A stretch of 64,000 nt of DNA from an uncultured Latescibacterota bacterium (GTDB lineage Bacteria; Latescibacterota; UBA2968). The translations under genes and the position numbers were made by a program. The DNA is taken from NCBI GenBank assembly GCA_958295785.1, contig OY282377.1, forward strand, positions 5,334,896 through 5,398,895, written 5' to 3'. Below are positions 60,294 through 64,000 of the stretch, one piece after another. The notes beneath the pieces were generated by a model. It did no database searches. It was not told where the DNA came from and saw only the letters and a program-made list of their open reading frames with translations. Each line of letters starts with the position of its first letter. Position 1 is the stretch's first letter.

Positions 60294-60536
60294 TTACAGC
60301 GCGACTTCCTCCAGTGAAAGCCCCCGGTCTTTGAGAAAGGGCAAAAGCCCCTTTTTGTTCACCGTACGCAGTGCGCGAGCCGAGAGTTTGATCCGCACAA
60401 AGCGACCGAGTTCGGGCACGTAAATCCGTTTGCTTTTTAGATTGGGCTTTTGCACCCGCTTGACTTTGCGGTTGGAATGGGACACATGGTTGCCCGTGAG
60501 CGGTCCCTTTCCCGTGATGTTACAACGTCTGGCCAT
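60294..60536 (-). CDS. rpmB: 50S ribosomal protein L28
   Basis: The protein has 80 residues, MARRCNITGKGPLTGNHVSH followed by SNRKVKRVQKPNLKSKR, a standard L28 sequence with the single Cys kept but no CxxC zinc pairs. It binds 23S rRNA. AGGGGAT precedes the ATG at 60536; it follows rpmG by 16 bases in one operon. Confidence 0.97.
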   Translation of the reverse strand: MARRCNITGKGPLTGNHVSHSNRKVKRVQKPNLKSKRIYVPELGRFVRIKLSARALRTVNKKGLLPFLKDRGLSLEEVAL

Positions 60537-60552
60537 GGTAAAAATCCCCTTG

Positions 60553-60717
60553 TTATCTGTCTTCCCGATAGAGCACATGCTTACGCAGTGTGGGATCGAA
60601 TTTTTTTAGTTCGAGGCGGTCGGGATTATTTTGTCGATTTTTTTCCGTGTGGTAATAGTGCGAACTTTCCGTGCTTTTCATTTTGATGAGTACGCGGTTG
60701 CCCTGTCGTTTGGCCAT
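60553..60717 (-). CDS. rpmG: 50S ribosomal protein L33
   Basis: The protein has 54 residues. [20 protein letters not shown] then [20 protein letters not shown] and [11 protein letters not shown] are the L33 sequence; the four zinc-binding Cys are absent, so this is the Cys-minus type. GGAGG precedes the ATG at 60717. It is the first gene of the rpmG-rpmB pair. Confidence 0.97.
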   Translation of the reverse strand: MAKRQGNRVLIKMKSTESSHYYHTEKNRQNNPDRLELKKFDPTLRKHVLYREDR

Positions 60718-60890
60718 GGTGCTACCTCCGGTATCCTTTTGTGTGAGCCATAAACACGCGGCGGAACGAGAAATCCAAATATACAGAGTTGTCCGTATAA
60801 CATCAAGAATTTTGTATTGCAAAGATTTGATTGGCAAAAAGACGCCCCAGGTGATATCATACAGCATCCGACTCAACACAGGAGAACACC

Positions 60891-61241
60891 ATGGCCGAAG
60901 AAACGATTTTCAGCAAAATTATTCGCCGCGAAATTGCCGCGGATATCGTGTATCAGGACGATTTGGTAACGGCGTTTCGAGACATCAACCCCCAAGCCCC
61001 CACCCATGTCTTGATCGTTCCCAACAAATTGATACCAACGGTGAATGACGCCACCTCAGAAGACGAACCCGCGCTCGGGCGCATGCTGACTGTGGCGGCA
61101 AAAATTGCAACAGATGAGGGCATTTCAGCAGACGGGTATCGCTTGATCATCAATTGCAACCGCAACGGGGGGCAGGAAGTGTACCACATTCACATGCATC
61201 TGGTAGGAGGACGACCTTTGGGCAGGATATTGGGGAGATGA
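60891..61241 (+). CDS. HIT-family (HinT-like) nucleotide hydrolase
   Basis: The protein has 116 residues. [20 protein letters not shown] and [18 protein letters not shown] start the HIT fold; [15 protein letters not shown] carries the HxHxH catalytic triad, and [10 protein letters not shown] lies ahead of it. HinT enzymes cleave AMP from lysine or other amine adducts. AGGAG precedes the ATG; it is divergent from rpmG. Confidence 0.95.
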   Translation: MAEETIFSKIIRREIAADIVYQDDLVTAFRDINPQAPTHVLIVPNKLIPTVNDATSEDEPALGRMLTVAAKIATDEGISADGYRLIINCNRNGGQEVYHIHMHLVGGRPLGRILGR

Positions 61242-61298
61242 GAGACGCAAGAGGGGAGAGTGGTCAGTGGTCAGAGTCCACCCAAAAGGCGCAAGACC

Positions 61299-61330
61299 CG
61301 TAGGGGCAGTGCCCCCGTGCCTGCCCGAAG
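61299..61330. repeat. Intergenic palindromic repeat
   Basis: CGTAGGGGCAGTGCCCCCGT followed by GCCTGCCCGAAG, between the HIT gene and yidD. TGGTCAGTGGTCAGAG precedes it. Confidence 0.7.
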
Positions 61331-61462
61331 GGAATGGCGAGAAGGTAGCCCAGCCCCAAGCGGTCAGAGGTCAACAGTCGGCAAAACAAGCAATCTTCCA
61401 GCGACCAACCCCAAGTCGTCCCAACGCGAAAGGCGATACGCCCCTGCACTCTACACTGTCGT

Positions 61463-61756
61463 TCATTCGCGTTCATCTGCGGATGCTTTTCGCCTCTGCG
61501 GAACCGGATCATAGCCTCCTTTGGCAAACGGATGGCAACGCGCAATGCGGCGCAAGGTCAGCGCGAGGGCATACGCGAAAGGATGCCGGCGAAACGCTTC
61601 GAGGGCATAGTGCGAGCAGGTGGGGGAATAGCGGCATGGACTGGGCGCGATGGCAAAAAAGCGCGACAGGGGCGAGAGCACGTATTGATAGCCTCTGACG
61701 ATCACACGCGCGATGGCTGCGAATATTTTGTCGGTGATTTTTAGGGGATTGACCAT
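61463..61756 (-). CDS. yidD: Membrane protein insertion efficiency factor YidD
   Basis: The protein has 97 residues. [12 protein letters not shown] starts the family core; [20 protein letters not shown] and [12 protein letters not shown] are its conserved Cys-containing motifs. YidD is a peripheral inner-membrane protein that aids YidC-dependent insertion. The C-terminal ten residues (RKASADERE) derive from an intergenic CATCTGCGGATG word. It is divergent from folE2; no rnpA, rpmH or yidC is adjacent. Confidence 0.92.
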   Translation of the reverse strand: MVNPLKITDKIFAAIARVIVRGYQYVLSPLSRFFAIAPSPCRYSPTCSHYALEAFRRHPFAYALALTLRRIARCHPFAKGGYDPVPQRRKASADERE

Positions 61757-61817
61757 TTTGCGTTTTCGGGTATATTAGGCTGAATTTTTTGCCGACACAT
61801 CCGCTTAGGAGATGGAA

Positions 61818-62666
61818 ATGGATTTACCAGATATACAAAACTCGCAGGACAGACGCGGCATTGAAATCGATCAGGTGGGCGTATCCAATGTGCGCTACCC
61901 CTTGACCTTGCCGCTGCGCGACAACGGCGAATTTCACACCGTGGCCAATCTGTCGATGACCGTGAGTTTGCCGCACTACCAAAAGGGCGCCCACATGTCG
62001 CGGTTTATGATCGCGCTGAACGAGCATCACAAACACTTCACGCCCAACAGCGTTCACATTGTCCTCGAAGAAATCCTCGCATTATTGGAAGCCGAAGAAG
62101 CGTTTCTGAGTATGACATTTCCCATTTTTTTGGTGAGAAAAGCCCCGGTAACGGGCATTGAAGGCATGCTGGACTACAACTGCGAATTTAAGGCGATGTT
62201 GACCAGAGATGGCATGCACGACAAGTTGATCGGCGTGCGCGCCAATGTGGCGAGTCTCTGCCCGTGTAGCAAGGAAATCAGTGACTACGGCGCGCACAAT
62301 CAGCGTTCTGAAGTGCGGATGAACGTGCGCCCCTATGACGGTGAGTTTATCTGGTTTGAAGATTTGATCGACATTGGCGAATACAATGCGTCTTGTCAAC
62401 TCTATCCCATCTTGAAACGCCCGGATGAAAAATACGTCACGGAGCGCGCTTATGATCATCCCAAGTTTGTCGAAGACATGGTGCGCGATGTGGCCGCTGA
62501 TTTGCTCGCGATCATGGACGAAGAGCGCATCGCGTGGTTTTACGTATCGAGCAACAACTACGAGAGCATTCACAACCACGACGCGTTTGCCAAAATTGAG
62601 CGCGGCGTGCGCGGGCCTCTCTTAACGCACCGCAAAGAAGCCCAAAATGAGTTGGTGATGATTTAG
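61818..62666 (+). CDS. folE2: GTP cyclohydrolase FolE2 (type IB)
   Basis: The protein has 282 residues. MDLPDIQNSQDRRGIEIDQV, GVSNVRYPLTLP, KGAHMSRFMIAL and VASLCPCSKEISDYGAHNQR are FolE2 landmarks; the Cys in LCPCS is the metal ligand. It opens GTP to 7,8-dihydroneopterin triphosphate for folate and/or queuosine precursors, using diverse metals, and substitutes for FolE under zinc limitation in some bacteria. TTAGGAG favours the ATG at 61818. A terminator follows. Confidence 0.95.
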   Translation: MDLPDIQNSQDRRGIEIDQVGVSNVRYPLTLPLRDNGEFHTVANLSMTVSLPHYQKGAHMSRFMIALNEHHKHFTPNSVHIVLEEILALLEAEEAFLSMTFPIFLVRKAPVTGIEGMLDYNCEFKAMLTRDGMHDKLIGVRANVASLCPCSKEISDYGAHNQRSEVRMNVRPYDGEFIWFEDLIDIGEYNASCQLYPILKRPDEKYVTERAYDHPKFVEDMVRDVAADLLAIMDEERIAWFYVSSNNYESIHNHDAFAKIERGVRGPLLTHRKEAQNELVMI

Positions 62667-62827
62667 CAAGCACAGTACACGACAAAACGCAACTCTACGG
62701 AACGGGGTACCACTGCGTAGCCGTTCATCTAAGCGCGCAGTAATTGGGGAGGGAGCGGGAACTGACCACCAGCCACCAACTACTTGGGAGCGGCGGTTGT
62801 TCGTCTATTCTGCTGTTTGGCACAAAG

Positions 62828-62860
62828 AAAGCCCGTGAACATTGCTCGCGGGCTTTTTTA
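62828..62860 (+). terminator. Intrinsic terminator of folE2
   Basis: AAAGCCCG pairs with CGGGCTTT across a 13-base loop and ends in TTTTTT. It overlaps the last codon of the convergent sufE by 3 bases. Confidence 0.85.
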
Positions 62861-63277
62861 TCCCGCTGTGGCAAACGCGAGTTCGTGAATGCGCTTGACC
62901 ATCGCGGCAAAGCCATTGGCGCGGTTGATGCTGAGGTGGTTGGCGAGGTCGAGTTTTACAAAAATGCTGCGGATGTCCGCAGTGAGAATTTCCCGGGCGG
63001 TTTTGCAGGAATACAACGCCAACAAAATAGCGACCAAGCCCTTGACAATTTGTGCGTCGCTGTCTGCGCGAAATTCGATCACGGGCGGGTCGCCATCTCG
63101 AACATCGGTGATGAGCCATACATTGCTCACGCACCCCTGCACGCGATTGGCCTCGTTTTTGTATTCGGCTTCGAGCGGGGGCAATTTGCGACCGAGTTCA
63201 ATGATATACCGATAGCGGTCTTCCCAATCCGCGAGCACATCAAAATTTTGCATAATGCGGTCAATGGTGATGTCCAT
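62858..63277 (-). CDS. sufE: SufE-family cysteine desulfurase acceptor
   Basis: The protein has 139 residues. WEDRYRYIIELGRKLPPLEA and NRVQGCVSNVWLI are SufE signatures; Cys49 in VQGCVS accepts the persulfide. It takes sulfur from SufS for Fe-S cluster assembly. AGAGG precedes the ATG. No suf genes are adjacent. Confidence 0.95.
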   Translation of the reverse strand: MDITIDRIMQNFDVLADWEDRYRYIIELGRKLPPLEAEYKNEANRVQGCVSNVWLITDVRDGDPPVIEFRADSDAQIVKGLVAILLALYSCKTAREILTADIRSIFVKLDLANHLSINRANGFAAMVKRIHELAFATAG

Positions 63278-63344
63278 AGAAAACCTCTAAAAAGCAGGGA
63301 GACGCAAGAAGCCATCTTAAAATTATCGGGACCTACCCCCCTAA

Positions 63345-63431
63345 CCCCCCTTCCTTCAAGGAAGGGGGGAATCAAGATCTCCCTTCATGAAAAGGGGATA
63401 GAACATTTCCCCTCCCCGTTGCAGGGAGGGG
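63345..63431. repeat. Two C/G-rich palindromes in the sufE-ATL gap
   Basis: CCCCCCTTCCTT-C-AAGGAAGGGGGG (63345-63369) and CCCCTCCC...GGGAGGGG (63409-63431) are near-perfect palindromes. They differ from the main repeat family. The 63278-63485 gap otherwise holds nothing. Confidence 0.75.
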
Positions 63432-63485
63432 CCGGGGGCTGAAAGCGAAAAGCTGATTGCATTTTGCATCTTATGCCTTTTACCC

Positions 63486-63794
63486 ATGCAAATCAAGAAG
63501 AAATACGCCCGGATCTACAAAGATGTTGCCAAAATTCCCGAAGGCACAGTGGCAACTTATGGACAAATAGCCGAGCGGGTGGGGTGCGGGCCGCGCGAAG
63601 TGGGCAGGGCACTGTCGGAATTGCCACCCCATATATCTTGCCCATGGCATCGGGTCATCAATGCGCGGGGGATGGTATCAATCCGCAGTGGGAATCACAT
63701 GGCCCATCACGATCAGGAAGCCCGTCTCGAAGCAGAAGGCGTTGTTTTTGTCAATGGACGGGTCGATCTCGAAATTTACAGATGGGAAGAATAG
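63486..63794 (+). CDS. Alkyltransferase-like protein (ATL; MGMT family, non-catalytic)
   Basis: The protein has 102 residues. The winged-helix part IPEGTVATYGQIAERVGCGP precedes the motif SCPWHRVINARG: the acceptor Cys of MGMT (PCHR) is Trp54 here, as in E. coli YbaZ and other ATLs. ATLs bind O6-alkylguanine lesions and hand them to nucleotide excision repair. A UvrA-like gene is elsewhere in the window. Confidence 0.93.
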   Translation: MQIKKKYARIYKDVAKIPEGTVATYGQIAERVGCGPREVGRALSELPPHISCPWHRVINARGMVSIRSGNHMAHHDQEARLEAEGVVFVNGRVDLEIYRWEE

Positions 63795-63890
63795 ATGCAG
63801 GGCGCATGCCTATTGCGTTGAAGCCTTGATCTTGCGACGGGAAAGCGTGCAGTTGGAATCGCCAAATTTTCGCGTGTTGACCACGGCCAA

Positions 63891-64000
63891 ATGGCAGAAT
63901 TGAAGGGTGAATTGAAAGATCTAATCACCAAAGAGATAGCAAAACTAAGGTTGCAAACCACCGAGGACATGGCAGAGTTAAAGGATCAAACTGCCCAAGA
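63891..64000 (+). CDS. 5' part of a coiled-coil protein, cut by the window edge
   Basis: From ATG 63891 the frame stays open to the edge and reads MAELKGELKDLITKEIAKLR then TEDMAELKDQTAQ, a charged heptad-like pattern typical of coiled coils; MAELK recurs. No ribosome site is obvious, so the start could lie further upstream. Confidence 0.5.
   Translation, partial: MAELKGELKDLITKEIAKLRLQTTEDMAELKDQTAQ

Noticed and set aside
63776-63970. 64-codon minus-strand frame at the window end
   Set aside because: Opposite a plus-strand coiled-coil frame and the ATL gene end, with no ribosome site or motif.

Overview
The window reads as a chromosomal segment of a GC-rich, Gram-negative, free-living bacterium. 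Supporting signs are two TonB-dependent receptors, lipoprotein signals, a gingipain-like C25 protein with a FlgD/sorting-type C-terminus, and secreted proteins carrying paired Asp-rich dockerin-type repeats. This combination, together with orphan FtsX-type permeases, a sulfatase, L-rhamnose isomerase and Gfo/Idh/MocA and PIG-L proteins, resembles Latescibacterota/Poribacteria/Gemmatimonadota-like lineages of the FCB group. That placement is an inference from gene content; no rRNA is present.

Layout. 1-13.2 kb: a tautomerase and a secreted beta-propeller, two FtsX/MacB-type permeases, a 1-Cys peroxiredoxin, a SpoIIE-type phosphatase, a nucleotidyltransferase with a clear sigma70 promoter, a UvrA-family ATPase and a VOC protein. 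13.3-15.4 kb: a low-GC restriction-modification island made of a C5 methyltransferase, a convergent frameshifted partner gene that is probably the nuclease, and a controller protein with its C-box operator. 15.4-30.1 kb: an ankyrin protein, a GT-C-like membrane protein, a very large C25 protease-like protein, an AlkP-superfamily phosphodiesterase, a CARDB/PPC surface protein, and two copies of a 0.4-kb dispersed repeat. 30.2-32 kb: HU, a 30-aa AURKAIP1/COX24-like ribosomal peptide, tRNA-Arg(CCG) and Obg. 32-45.9 kb: sugar and sulfate metabolism (rhaA, sulfatase, dehydrogenase, deacetylase), a UshA-like protein with altered active-site motifs, an MFS carrier, a MerR regulator with a 19-bp-spacer promoter, an OLD/RecF-like ATPase, two SDRs and a chlorite-dismutase-family protein. 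46-52 kb: an AAA ATPase fused to a PD-(D/E)XK-like domain, a small His/Cys-rich protein plus lipoprotein plus TonB receptor module (probably for a metal), and a UPF0175/DUF3368 toxin-antitoxin locus with a decayed second antitoxin.

52-60.3 kb is the most coherent system: a cobalamin-acquisition operon on the minus strand. It is headed by a cobalamin riboswitch with a recognisable terminator/antiterminator and runs btuF-like, btuB-like TonB receptor, secreted beta-propeller (a BtuG-like candidate) with dockerin-type repeats, cobO, btuD-like, btuC-like. Working model: the surface propeller and TonB receptor capture cobalamin, BtuF/BtuCD import it, CobO adenosylates it, and the riboswitch shuts the operon when the cofactor is sufficient. 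60.3-64 kb is housekeeping: rpmB, rpmG, a HIT protein, yidD, folE2, sufE, an alkyltransferase-like protein and the start of a coiled-coil gene.

Intergenic spaces repeatedly carry a short palindromic repeat family (cores like GGGGGCATCGCCCC or GGGGGCCTGTCCC), at more than 15 places.
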